Positions 1 to 7,362 of a DNA stretch of 64,000 nt are shown here, piece by piece. The notes beneath the pieces were generated by a model. That model ran no database searches. It was not told the origin of the DNA and was given only the letters and a program-made list of their open reading frames with translations. Both the position numbers and the translations under genes were made by a program. Source of the stretch: Thiemannella venezuelensis (GTDB lineage: Bacteria; Actinomycetota; Actinomycetes; Streptosporangiales; Streptosporangiaceae); NCBI RefSeq assembly GCF_014203605.1, contig NZ_JACHJJ010000006.1, forward strand, positions 186,001 to 250,000, in the 5' to 3' direction. Each line of letters opens with the position of its first letter. Positions within the stretch are counted from its first letter, which is position 1.

Positions 1-163
1 TCTCGTCCCCGGTCGCTCCGTCACGCCAGAAGGGGTAGTTGTTGGAGGTGTCCAGCATCGTGCCGCCGGCCTCGGCGAACCGGTCCAGGATCGCGAAGGT
101 CGTCTGCTCGTCGACGGCGGTGCCGAACGGGATGGTGCCCAGGGCGAAGGGGAGACGTGTCAT
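1..163 (-). CDS. Aldo/keto reductase, N-terminal part (runs off the window)
   Basis: Only the first 54 codons are present; the gene continues beyond base 1. The visible protein begins MTRLPFALGTIPFGTAVDEQ and continues with an aspartate-containing LDTSNNYP segment. This is the first beta strand and the catalytic Asp/Tyr region of the aldo/keto reductase TIM barrel, so an NAD(P)H-dependent carbonyl or sugar reductase is likely; the substrate is unknown. The ATG lies 7 bases after the -10 box of a MerR-type promoter, so the mRNA is probably leaderless. It is divergent from the MerR gene at 327 and shares its regulatory architecture with a second aldo/keto reductase at 45555. Confidence 0.8.
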   Translation of the reverse strand, partial: MTRLPFALGTIPFGTAVDEQTTFAILDRFAEAGGTMLDTSNNYPFWRDGATGDE

Positions 164-170
164 ACGGCAC

Positions 171-201
171 ACCCTGGGAGCTGGAGTGGACTCCATGTCA
201 A
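171..201 (-). promoter_or_regulatory. MerR-type promoter of the truncated aldo/keto reductase
   Basis: Read on the minus strand, TTGACA (201-196) is followed by a 19-base spacer and CAGGGT (176-171). The spacer contains the dyad TGGAG-TCCA-CTCCA (195-182). An overlong 19-base spacer with an embedded inverted repeat is the hallmark of promoters untwisted by MerR-family activators. Seven bases separate the -10 box from the ATG. Confidence 0.72.
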
Positions 202-288
202 ACCGTCCGCCCCGGACCTTTCCGGCGGAGGTTCCGCGGGGTCTCCCCGGATGCGAGGTCTTCCGGGCGCGGCCGGGGACCGCCCGGC

Positions 289-319
289 TTGACCTGGAGC
301 CGACTCCAGGTGCGATGCT
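289..319 (+). promoter_or_regulatory. MerR-type promoter, probably autoregulatory
   Basis: TTGACC (289-294), a 19-base spacer and GATGCT (314-319). A perfect dyad ACCTGGAG-CCGA-CTCCAGGT (292-311) fills the spacer. The ATG of the MerR gene starts 7 bases after the -10 box. The same CTGGAG-NNNN-CTCCAG core occurs in the promoters at 171-201 and 45517-45547. Confidence 0.75.
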
Positions 320-326
320 GCCGGGC

Positions 327-692
327 ATGAGTGTGTACACGCCGGGACAGGTGGCCGAGGAGACCGGGTTCAGCCTCGACACTCTGCGCTACTACGAGCG
401 CATCGGGCTGCTGGAGCCGGTCGGGCGCAACGCCGCGGGCCAGCGCCGCTTCACCCAGGACGACATCGGCTGGCTCGGCATGATCAGGTGCCTGCGGGAC
501 ACCGGCATGCCGATCGCCGGGATGCTCCGCTTCGCCGAGCTGGTCCGGGCGGGCGAGCACACGGTCCCGGACCGGATCGCGCTCCTGGAGGCCCACGACC
601 GCCGGGTGGAGGCGCAGGTGGCCAACCTGCGGGAGAAGCAGGCGGCGATCCGCAACAAGATCGGCTACTACCGTTCGGTGGCCGCCGGCTGA
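327..692 (+). CDS. MerR family transcriptional regulator
   Basis: A 121-residue MerR protein. The winged helix-turn-helix starts with YTPGQVAEETGFSLDTLRYY and ERIGLLEP, followed by a long helical dimerisation segment (roughly residues 75-115) rich in Arg, Glu and Gln. There is no cysteine cluster, so it is not a metal sensor of the MerR/CueR kind; the class with short C-terminal tails often answers to small organic or oxidative signals. I chose the ATG at 327 because it is 7 bases from the -10 box (leaderless); an in-frame ATG at 315 would overlap that box. It probably activates itself, the divergent aldo/keto reductase, and the one at 45555. Confidence 0.88.
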   Translation: MSVYTPGQVAEETGFSLDTLRYYERIGLLEPVGRNAAGQRRFTQDDIGWLGMIRCLRDTGMPIAGMLRFAELVRAGEHTVPDRIALLEAHDRRVEAQVANLREKQAAIRNKIGYYRSVAAG

Positions 693-851
693 CCACCGGC
701 ACCGCCGTGCGGAGCCTGCCCGCCGGTCACCGCGGCACACCGGTCGTCATCGGGCGTCCGCCGTACGGAGGTGTGCGTCTTTGCCCGGGGGCGGGGGTCC
801 CTTTCCCGGCCGGCTGTTAGACCGGATAGCCGGATCTCAGGGAGGGGGGCC

Positions 852-2315
852 ATGGCCGCTCCGCGCGCGCGCCGGATCAACGTCCCGCTGCGGCACGTCG
901 CCGCTGGGTGCGGGATGCTGCTGTTCGCGCTGCTCGGCAACGTCACCTACATCCAGGCGTTCGACGCCGGCCGGCTGAAGGAGAACCCGCACAACCAGCG
1001 GCCGCTGATCGCCCGCTTCGACCGGCCCCGGGGTGAGATCCTGCTGCGCGACGGCACCGTCGTGGCGACCGTCGCGCCGGCCGGCCGGGAGACGGGCGGC
1101 CGGTTCAGGCACCGGCGGGTCTACCCGGAGGGACCGCTCTACGCGCCGGTCACCGGGCACCTGTCGCGCTACGGCGCCACCGGGCTGGAGCGGGCCGAGG
1201 ACGCGGCGCTCGCGGGAACCGACCCCCGGATCAGGGTCCGCTCGGTCATGAACGGCGCCGCGGCGGGGGCCGCGCTCGAACTCACCGTCGAGGCGCGGGC
1301 GCAGCGCGCCGCCTACGAGGGGCTGCGCGCCACCGGCCGGCCCGGGGCCGCCGTCGCGATCGACCCGGCCACCGGCGCGATCCTGGCGATGGCGTCCTTC
1401 CCCTCCTACGACCCGAACCTCTACACGACCTTCGACGTCGGCGCCCTCGACCGGGCCGACGCGCGGTTGCAGGCCGACCCCGCCGGACCGCTGCTCAACC
1501 GGGCGATCCAGCGGAACTACCCGCCCGGCTCCACCTTCAAGATCATCACCGGGGCCGCCGCACTCGCCTCCGGCGACTACAAGCCCGCCGGAAGCGTCAG
1601 CGCGCCCGCCGCCTTCCTCCTCCCGGGCACCTCGATCCACCTGCGCAACGCCCGGGGATCGTCCTGCGGCAACGGCGACCCGCCGCTGGTCTACGCCTTC
1701 AAGGCGTCCTGCAACACCCCGTTCGCGAAGATCGGGGTCGAGCTCGGCCAGGACACGCTGCGCGAGCAGGCCGAGGCGTTCGGGTTCAACGACGGCGGCC
1801 TGGCCGTGCCGATGCCGGTGGCCGAGAGCGTCTACCCCGAGGGAATGGACGCGGCGCAGACCGCGATGTCGGCGCTCGGCCAGTTCGACGACCGGGCTAC
1901 ACCGCTCATGCTCGCGATGATCTCGGCCGCGGTCGCCAACGACGGCTCGCTCATGCGTCCCCATCTGGTGCGGGAGGTCCGCCTCGGCGACGGCACGGTG
2001 ATCGACGAGACCGAGCCCGCGGAGTACCGGCGCGCGCTCGACGCCGGCGACGCCGTACGGCTCGCCGCCATGATGGCCGCGGTCACCCGGCCGGGCGGCA
2101 CCGGAACGGCGGCCGCCATCCGGGGCGTCGCGGTGGCGGCCAAGACCGGCACCGCGGAGACCGCTCCCGGGGAGCGGGACCACGCCGTCTTCACCGGATT
2201 CGCCCCGGCGGGTTCGCCCCGGGTGGCCGTGGGGGTCGTCGTGGAGGGCGGCGGGTCCGGCGGCCGGGTCGCGGCCCCCATCGCGAAGGCGATCATGCGG
2301 GCCGTCCTGCGCTGA
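852..2315 (+). CDS. pbpA: Penicillin-binding protein 2-type transpeptidase (PbpA-like)
   Basis: A 487-residue class B penicillin-binding protein that cross-links peptidoglycan outside the membrane. One N-terminal membrane anchor lies near residues 15-35. A short dimerisation domain precedes the transpeptidase domain, which has all three active-site motifs: S227-T-F-K230, S286-C-N288 and K431-T-G433. Length and motifs match actinobacterial PbpA, which normally sits with rodA/ftsW and a PASTA kinase near the origin. Here it stands alone, so it may be a paralogue. The ATG at 852 follows a strong purine-rich Shine-Dalgarno (841-849); an upstream in-frame start at 771 would lack one and would disrupt the N-terminal anchor. 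Confidence 0.9.
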   Translation: MAAPRARRINVPLRHVAAGCGMLLFALLGNVTYIQAFDAGRLKENPHNQRPLIARFDRPRGEILLRDGTVVATVAPAGRETGGRFRHRRVYPEGPLYAPVTGHLSRYGATGLERAEDAALAGTDPRIRVRSVMNGAAAGAALELTVEARAQRAAYEGLRATGRPGAAVAIDPATGAILAMASFPSYDPNLYTTFDVGALDRADARLQADPAGPLLNRAIQRNYPPGSTFKIITGAAALASGDYKPAGSVSAPAAFLLPGTSIHLRNARGSSCGNGDPPLVYAFKASCNTPFAKIGVELGQDTLREQAEAFGFNDGGLAVPMPVAESVYPEGMDAAQTAMSALGQFDDRATPLMLAMISAAVANDGSLMRPHLVREVRLGDGTVIDETEPAEYRRALDAGDAVRLAAMMAAVTRPGGTGTAAAIRGVAVAAKTGTAETAPGERDHAVFTGFAPAGSPRVAVGVVVEGGGSGGRVAAPIAKAIMRAVLR

Positions 2316-2396
2316 CGGCTCCCTTCCCGCGGCGGCCGACCTCCCGCCGGGGCCCGTACGACTGGCCGCTTCCCCACACCGGTGACCCGGCCGCCG

Positions 2397-2572
2397 TCAG
2401 GCCGAGTAGGCGCGGGCCTGGAGATCGTAGAGCTCCGTGTAGAGATCGCGTCGTACCTCCGCATCAGGAAGCCGCGCATGGTGAACGAACGCACCTCCGC
2501 GGCGGGCTCGCGGTCGGCCGACAGTTCGGCGATGATCCATTTGTGGCGGTGCGCGGGGATCAGCGCGTACAT
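2397..2572 (-). pseudogene. ABC exporter remnant: internal TMD fragment joined out of frame to the C-terminus
   Basis: From 2572 downwards one frame reads like the cytoplasmic loop of an ABC exporter membrane domain (ADREPAAEVRSF then GFLMRRYDAI). A second frame, sharing the bases near 2435-2470, reads the extreme C-terminus of the same family (LYTELYDLQARAYSA, stop at 2397). The nucleotide-binding domain that should lie between is missing. This is an internally deleted, frame-shifted remnant. The 5' end of what looks like the same gene survives at 4519-4749, beyond the IS605-type element. Confidence 0.62.
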
Positions 2573-2584
2573 CGTCGTTTGACG

Positions 2585-2690
2585 CGCTCTCCGGCCTTGA
2601 AGGCCGGGGATTCAGCCCGTGCCGCGTCATGCGGCACCTCTGCGGCTTCCTGTTTCACCGGGTCCTGCCCTCCGCTAGGCGGCGGGTCTC
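2585..2690 (-). ncRNA. Probable omega-RNA region at the tnpB end of the element
   Basis: In this family the DNA just downstream of tnpB encodes the guide RNA (omegaRNA), whose 3' end reads into flanking DNA as the guide. The stretch from the tnpB stop to the terminal hairpin at 2591-2607 is non-coding, forms a second stem around GTGCCGC/GCGGCAC (2619-2637), and is partly matched in the remnant at 36941-37264. The guide would come from bases below about 2585. Boundaries are inferred from family knowledge. Confidence 0.45.
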
Positions 2691-3826
2691 ACGGTCCCTC
2701 CGCAGGCGTTTAGCCTCTCCGCCCGTCCGGCGGCGAGGATGTTGATCGCGGCGTTGACGTCCCGGTCATGGACCGCGCCGCAGGCGCACTCCCACTCCCG
2801 GACGTTGAGCGGCATGGAGGCGGCAAGCGCCCCGCAGACCGAGCACATTTTCGACGAGGGGAACCAGCGGTCGATCCTGATGAGGGTCCGGCCGTACCGG
2901 GCGGCCTTGTAGGTGAGCATCGCGACGAACTGCGACCAGCCCGCGTCGTGCACGGACTTGGCGAGCTTTGTGCGGGCCAGGCCCTTCACGGCTAGGTCCT
3001 CCACGACCACCGCTTGGTTCTCGCGGATCAACGTGGCGGACAGCTGGTGCGCGAAGTCCCGGCGCGCGTCGGCCACTCGGGCATGAGCCTTGGCGACCTT
3101 GACGACGGCTTTCTTGCGGTGGTTCGACCCTTTCGCTGTTCGGGACAGGGCCTGCTGTGCTTTCTTCAGGCGGCGTTCGGCGCGGCGCAGGAACCTCGGG
3201 TTGTCGATCTTCCGGCCGTCCGAGAGCACCGCGAAATGCGTCAGACCCAGGTCGATGCCCACCTCCGACGCGGTCTCGGGCAGCGGCTCGTCGCTCGTCT
3301 CGACGACGAACGACGCGAAGTACCGCCCGGCCGCGTCCTTGATGACCGTCACGGTTGAGGGGGCCGACGGCAGATCCCGCGACCAGCGCACGTCCATGTC
3401 TCCGATCTTCGGCAGGCGCAGCTTCCCGCCCGCCGTGATGGAGAACCGGGCATTGCGGGTGAAGCGGATCGCCTGCCGGTTGTCCCTCTTCGACCGGAAC
3501 CGGGGTGGGGTGACCTTCGGCCCCTTGCGCTTGCCCGACAGGGAGGCGAAGAAGTTGCGGTAGGCGGTGTTCAGATCGGCCAGGGCCTGCTGGAGCACTA
3601 CCGCCGACACCTCGGAAAGCCAGGAGCGTTCCGAGGTCTGCTTGGCCTGCGTGATGACCCGCTTGGACAACTCGGTGTCCGAGACGTACGGCAATCCTTG
3701 GGCGCGGGCATCCTGACGTGCACGCAGCCCGTCGTTGTACACCGTCCGCGCGCACCCGAACGCCCGCGCCAGCGCGGCGCGCTGACCCGGCTTCGGGTAG
3801 AGGCGGAAGTTGTACCGGAGTTGCAC
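2675..3826 (-). CDS. tnpB: RNA-guided endonuclease TnpB
   Basis: A 383-residue TnpB, full length for the family. The N-terminal region (YNFRLYPKPGQ) is followed by a RuvC-like nuclease with all acidic residues present: D192 in GIDLGLTH, E276 in VVVEDLAVKGL and D354 in HDRDVNAA. The zinc finger C328-SV-C331 ... C347-A-C349 lies between the last two, as in ISDra2 TnpB. It is expected to cut DNA matching its omegaRNA guide, which helps the element persist at its donor site. The GTG at 3826 was chosen because it directly precedes the conserved QLRYNFRLYP start; the reading frame is open further upstream into tnpA, but that part is antisense. Confidence 0.9.
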   Translation of the reverse strand: MQLRYNFRLYPKPGQRAALARAFGCARTVYNDGLRARQDARAQGLPYVSDTELSKRVITQAKQTSERSWLSEVSAVVLQQALADLNTAYRNFFASLSGKRKGPKVTPPRFRSKRDNRQAIRFTRNARFSITAGGKLRLPKIGDMDVRWSRDLPSAPSTVTVIKDAAGRYFASFVVETSDEPLPETASEVGIDLGLTHFAVLSDGRKIDNPRFLRRAERRLKKAQQALSRTAKGSNHRKKAVVKVAKAHARVADARRDFAHQLSATLIRENQAVVVEDLAVKGLARTKLAKSVHDAGWSQFVAMLTYKAARYGRTLIRIDRWFPSSKMCSVCGALAASMPLNVREWECACGAVHDRDVNAAINILAAGRAERLNACGGTVRPAA

Positions 3827-3848
3827 GCCCTGATCCCCCCATTGGGTT

Positions 3849-4265
3849 ATGGCCGAGTATGGAGACATCAGAACAGGTAGACACTGCGTTTTCGCCCTGC
3901 ATGCCCATTTGGTCTTCGTGACCAAGTTTCGGCACCCGGTCTTCGCCGGCACCCATCTGGAGCGCCTGGAGCAGATCACGAGGGACGTATGCGCCGACTT
4001 CGAGACGGAACTGACCGAGTTCGACGGCGAGAGCAACCACGTGCACCTGCTGGTGAACTTCCCGCCGAAGATCGCCGTCTCCAAGCTCGTCAACTCCCTC
4101 AAGGGCGTCTCCTCCCGCAGGCTGCGCACCGAGTTCCCCGAACTGGCCCGCCACTACTACCGGGCGAACAAGCTGTGGTCGGGCTCCTACTTCGCCGGGT
4201 CGGTGGGCGGGGCGCCGCTCAGCGTCCTGCGGCAGTACATCGAGCAGCAGAACCACCCGGCTTAG
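3849..4265 (+). CDS. tnpA: IS200/IS605 family transposase TnpA (Y1 HUH)
   Basis: A 138-residue single-domain HUH transposase, the usual length. It has the metal-binding H64-V-H66 motif (SNHVHLLVNF) and a single catalytic tyrosine, Y130 (QYIEQQ). It acts as a dimer on single-stranded DNA, recognises the subterminal hairpins and performs 'peel and paste' transposition, typically at replication forks. It begins 22 bases from the divergent tnpB start. Nothing suggests damage. Confidence 0.92.
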   Translation: MAEYGDIRTGRHCVFALHAHLVFVTKFRHPVFAGTHLERLEQITRDVCADFETELTEFDGESNHVHLLVNFPPKIAVSKLVNSLKGVSSRRLRTEFPELARHYYRANKLWSGSYFAGSVGGAPLSVLRQYIEQQNHPA

Positions 4266-4308
4266 GGCAGGCGCGGGCCTGACGGCTCTCCCGCGCAGGC
4301 CTTCACCC

Positions 4309-4440
4309 CCGGCCGGAAGGACTCCGTTGCCCAATTCGGCGCGACGCCGTGGAAGCGGCTCGTGTCCTGCATCAGAATGACCTGCTGCTGGAGCTCACCG
4401 GGTGATCCACGTAATTGGGCAACGGAGTCCTTCCGGCCGG
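4309..4440. mobile_element. 132-bp MITE-like element with 28-bp perfect inverted repeats
   Basis: Bases 4309-4336 and 4413-4440 are exact inverted copies (outer ends CCGGCCGG, inner ends CCAATT). They enclose 76 bases with no complete gene. This is the size and shape of an internally deleted insertion sequence. I could not assign it to a transposase family. It directly abuts the IS605-type element and lies in the exporter pseudogene region. No target duplication is obvious. Confidence 0.6.
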
Positions 4441-4518
4441 AGCACTGGCCCGTATCCCGGTAGCGCACGCGCGCCGTGCGCACGGCCGCCCAGGCGTCGG
4501 GCAGTACCGGGTGCAGGA

Positions 4519-4749
4519 CACGGCGTGCACGACGAGGGCGGGCAGGCGGCGGGCGATGGTCAGGAAGCCGATGCCGACGAGTTTGTCCGCGCGGGCGTGC
4601 CTGTCGGAGAAGGTGAGCTCGCCGAGCTCGGGGGTGGATTCCCCGGGCGCTTCGGGGGCGGCGTCCGCCAGGGGAGGGCTGTCCGCCGTGCGGGAGCCCG
4701 GCTGCGGGTGCGGAGCCGGTGGGTGTGGTTCCGGGGGAGTGTCCGCCAT
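4519..4749 (-). pseudogene. ABC exporter, 5' fragment
   Basis: From ATG at 4749 the frame encodes a Pro-rich leader and then LTFSDRHARADKLVGIGFLT and ARRLPALVVHAV, resembling the N-terminal cytoplasmic part of fused-type (membrane plus ATPase) ABC exporters. At about 4518 the similarity stops and no transmembrane helix follows. Together with 2397-2572 this suggests an exporter gene broken by the IS605-type element, the MITE and deletions. Assignment rests on recognising family-like segments. Confidence 0.5.
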
Positions 4750-4932
4750 GCCAGCAGTGTGAGCGCCGCCACCGACAGTTCGCCATCGGATAACCGGTGG
4801 AGCGGCGGCCGCCGTACCGGGGGAGGTGGTGCGCGGCCCGCCGTGCCGGGAGGGCGGCCCCGCCCGGCGTGGCGCAGACGTTATGCGCGCGGCCTTGACG
4901 CCGGTCGGGGTGAAGTGGGTTGATTGCCCTAC

Positions 4933-4946
4933 TGACAACGTTGTCA
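4933..4946. promoter_or_regulatory. LacI-type operator of the sugar ABC operon
   Basis: A perfect 14-base palindrome TGACAACGTTGTCA, 62 bases before the binding-protein start at 5008. The central CG and overall form are typical of LacI-family sites. Thirteen of 14 bases recur at 11707-11720, just upstream of the LacI gene, linking the two. Confidence 0.78.
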
Positions 4947-5007
4947 CCTTTCTCGGGGGACCGGCGGCGCACATGCCGCACCAATGACCCAGGAGGGACG
5001 GGAAGTT

Positions 5008-6294
5008 ATGCGACGACGGTGGATGTCGGCCGTCGCGGTCACCGTGGCGGGCCTGCTCACCCTGACCGCGTGCGGCGACGGCGGAGGGTCCGCGCAGAGC
5101 CCGCAGGCCGATGCGGCGAAGAAGGTCGAGGTCTTCTCCTGGTGGACCGGGCCCGGCGAGGCCGACGGTCTGAAGGCCATGAAGGAGATCTTCGAGAAGC
5201 AGAACACCGGGCTGACGTTCTTCGACGCGGCCGTGGCCGGCGGCTCCGGGGACAAGGCGAGGGCCCTGCTCGCCACGAAGCTGCAGGCCGACACGCCGCC
5301 GGACACCTTCCAGGGGCACGCGGGCGCGGAGCTGCAGGGCTACATCAAGGCCGGTGACCTGGAGTCGGTCAACTTCCTCTACGACGAGCTCAAGCTCAGG
5401 GACGTCTTCCCGCAGCAGCTCGTCGACCAGATCAGCGTGGACGGCCAGATCTACTCGGTGCCGGTGAACATCCACCGCTCCAACGTGATGTGGTTCAGCC
5501 CCGTCGTGCTGAAGGAGGCGGGCGTCACGGAGGTGCCCGCCACGATCGAGGACTTCGTCGCGGCGCTGGAGAAGGTCAAGCAGAAGGGCAAGGTCCCGCT
5601 CTCGATCGGCTCGGAGTGGACGGTCGTGCACCTGCTGGAGAGCGTGCTGCTCGGCTCGCTCGGCACCGAGGCCTACAACCGGCTGTGGACGGCGAACTCC
5701 GACTGGTCCGGCCCGGCGATGACCAAGGCCCTGAACGACTTCAAGACGATCATGTCCTACGCGGGCGACCCGCAGGACGACTGGCAGCCCGCGGCCAAGC
5801 AGGTGGCCGACGGCGAGGCCGGGTTCACCATCATGGGCGACTGGGCCTACGGCTACTTCCACAACCCGCCCGACGGCGGCCTGGGCAAGACGTCCAAGAC
5901 CGACTTCGACTGGGCGCCCGCGCCCGGCACCGGCGGCACGTTCATGTGGCTGTCGGACAGCTTCACCCTGCCCAAGGGCGCGCCCAACAGGGACGGGGCC
6001 GTGGCCTGGCTGAAGGTGGCCGCGAGCAAGGAGGGCCAGGACGCCTTCAACCCGAAGAAGGGCTCGATCCCGGCCCGCAAGGACGCCGACGCCTCGCTCT
6101 ACACCGACTACCTGGCCGACGCGCTGAAGGACTGGGGGAGCAACAAGCTCGCCGGCTCCATCCAGCACGGCGTGACGGTCAACGACGCCTGGCGGACGGC
6201 GATCAACGAGGCGGTCGGCCTGTTCCAGCAGTCGCAGGACGTGGCGGCGCTGCAGACCGCCCTGGCCGAGGCCGCCAAGAACTCCGGCCAGTGA
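5008..6294 (+). CDS. Sugar ABC transporter substrate-binding lipoprotein
   Basis: A 428-residue family 1 extracellular solute-binding protein. A signal peptide ends in a lipobox (LLTLTAC), so the mature protein is lipid-anchored outside the membrane. The mature start VEVFSWWTGPGEADGLKAM is typical of carbohydrate-binding members. It delivers a sugar to the two permeases that follow. I chose the ATG at 5008, preceded by AGGAGGG (4991-4997); a start at 4984 would place extra acidic residues before the signal peptide. The operon has no ATPase gene, as is usual for actinobacterial CUT1 importers that share MsiK. The LacI site at 4933 implies repression in the absence of the sugar. Confidence 0.9.
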   Translation: MRRRWMSAVAVTVAGLLTLTACGDGGGSAQSPQADAAKKVEVFSWWTGPGEADGLKAMKEIFEKQNTGLTFFDAAVAGGSGDKARALLATKLQADTPPDTFQGHAGAELQGYIKAGDLESVNFLYDELKLRDVFPQQLVDQISVDGQIYSVPVNIHRSNVMWFSPVVLKEAGVTEVPATIEDFVAALEKVKQKGKVPLSIGSEWTVVHLLESVLLGSLGTEAYNRLWTANSDWSGPAMTKALNDFKTIMSYAGDPQDDWQPAAKQVADGEAGFTIMGDWAYGYFHNPPDGGLGKTSKTDFDWAPAPGTGGTFMWLSDSFTLPKGAPNRDGAVAWLKVAASKEGQDAFNPKKGSIPARKDADASLYTDYLADALKDWGSNKLAGSIQHGVTVNDAWRTAINEAVGLFQQSQDVAALQTALAEAAKNSGQ

Positions 6295-6474
6295 TCTCCG
6301 GCCAGTGATCTCCGGGCCGCCGGCCGGCCGTGATCGGCCGGTGGCCGCCGGTACGGCCCGTGTCCCGGCGGGGCGCGGGCCGTACCGGAGGGGTGTGCGC
6401 CGTGAGAGCCGCGCGCCGGGCCGTGCGCCAGAAACAGGGTGTACGTCGGAAAGGGCGTCGGAGAAAGGACGTCA

Positions 6475-7362
6475 GTGACACGGGTACGCAGGTGGCTGCC
6501 GGGGTTGTTGCTGGTGGCGCCGTCGATCGCGGCCATCGCCGTCTTCGTGTACGGCATGCTCGGCTGGAACTTCCGGCTGGCGATGACCGACAAGCACGAC
6601 GAGATCTCCGAGGGGAGCTTCGTCGGACTGGAGAACTTCATCGGGCTCTGGGACCAGCAGCGCTGGCACCTCTCGGTGAACCACGCGATCGTCTTCACGG
6701 CGGTGTTCGTGGGCGGGGCGCTGGTGCTGGGCTGGCTGCTGGCGTTCCTGATGGAGAAGGGCATCCGGGGTGAGGGGACCTTCCGGGCGATCTACCTCTT
6801 CCCGATGGCGATCTCGTTCGTGGCGACCGGGGTCGTCTGGCGCTGGCTGATGAACTCCGGCACCGGGGAGCGCGCGGTCGGGCTGAACCGGCTCCTGGAC
6901 GGCCTCGGGCTGGAGTTCCTGCAGTGGCAGTGGTTCCGGGATCCGGACTGGGGGATGGCCGCCATGGCCGTCCCGGCGATCTGGCAGATGTCCGGCTATG
7001 TCATGGCACTGTTCCTGGCGGGTTTCCGGGGCGTCCCGGAGGAACTGCGCGAGGCCGCCCGGGTGGACGGCTGCACCGAGTGGGACGTCTACCGGCGCAT
7101 CGTGCTCCCGATGCTCCGCCCGGTCACCCTGTCGGCGCTGATCATCCTCGGCCACATCTCGCTGAAGGCCTTCGACCTGATCGTCGCGGTCTCCGGCAAG
7201 CAGATCATCACCGATGTGCCCGCCGTGTTCATGTGGGTCGCGGTCTTCGACTCCCACGACCCGGCCAAGGGCGCCACCATCGCGGCCTACATCGTGATCG
7301 CGGTGAGCGTCTTCGTCATCCCCTACCTGGTCTGGTCGTTGCGCAAGGAGAGGCGGTCATGA
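6475..7362 (+). CDS. Sugar ABC transporter permease (MalF/UgpA-like)
   Basis: A 295-residue inner-membrane permease with about six helices and the cytoplasmic EAA loop (EAARVDGCTEWDVYRRIVLP) that docks the ATPase. It forms a heterodimer with the next gene product. The GTG at 6475 follows GAGAAAGGA (6461-6469); an ATG at 6439 has no good ribosome site. About 180 bases separate it from the binding protein. The stop overlaps the next start (ATGA at 7359), indicating translational coupling. Confidence 0.9.
   Translation: MTRVRRWLPGLLLVAPSIAAIAVFVYGMLGWNFRLAMTDKHDEISEGSFVGLENFIGLWDQQRWHLSVNHAIVFTAVFVGGALVLGWLLAFLMEKGIRGEGTFRAIYLFPMAISFVATGVVWRWLMNSGTGERAVGLNRLLDGLGLEFLQWQWFRDPDWGMAAMAVPAIWQMSGYVMALFLAGFRGVPEELREAARVDGCTEWDVYRRIVLPMLRPVTLSALIILGHISLKAFDLIVAVSGKQIITDVPAVFMWVAVFDSHDPAKGATIAAYIVIAVSVFVIPYLVWSLRKERRS

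Larger units (their letters stand above)
2573..4308. mobile_element. Complete IS605-type insertion sequence (IS200/IS605 family)
   Basis: Divergent tnpB (minus) and tnpA (plus), 22 bases apart, with no terminal inverted repeats. Subterminal hairpins mark both sides. At the tnpB end the stem CCGGCCT/AGGCCGG (2591-2607, loop TGA) is followed by GGGATTC. Beyond tnpA the stem GCGCGGG/CCCGCGC spans 4271-4296. Both genes look intact, so the element may still move as single-stranded circles. The outer limits are approximate because this family makes no target duplication. It sits inside ABC-exporter debris and abuts a MITE-like repeat at 4309. Confidence 0.75.

Noticed and set aside
761-768. Palindrome CCGTACGG, seen many times across the window
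   Set aside because: Often lies within codons or terminator stems; without counts against expectation it cannot be called a functional motif.
837-2183. 448-codon open frame on the minus strand over pbpA
   Set aside because: Low-complexity Gly/Arg/Asp-rich product with no motif; an antisense shadow of high GC3 coding DNA.
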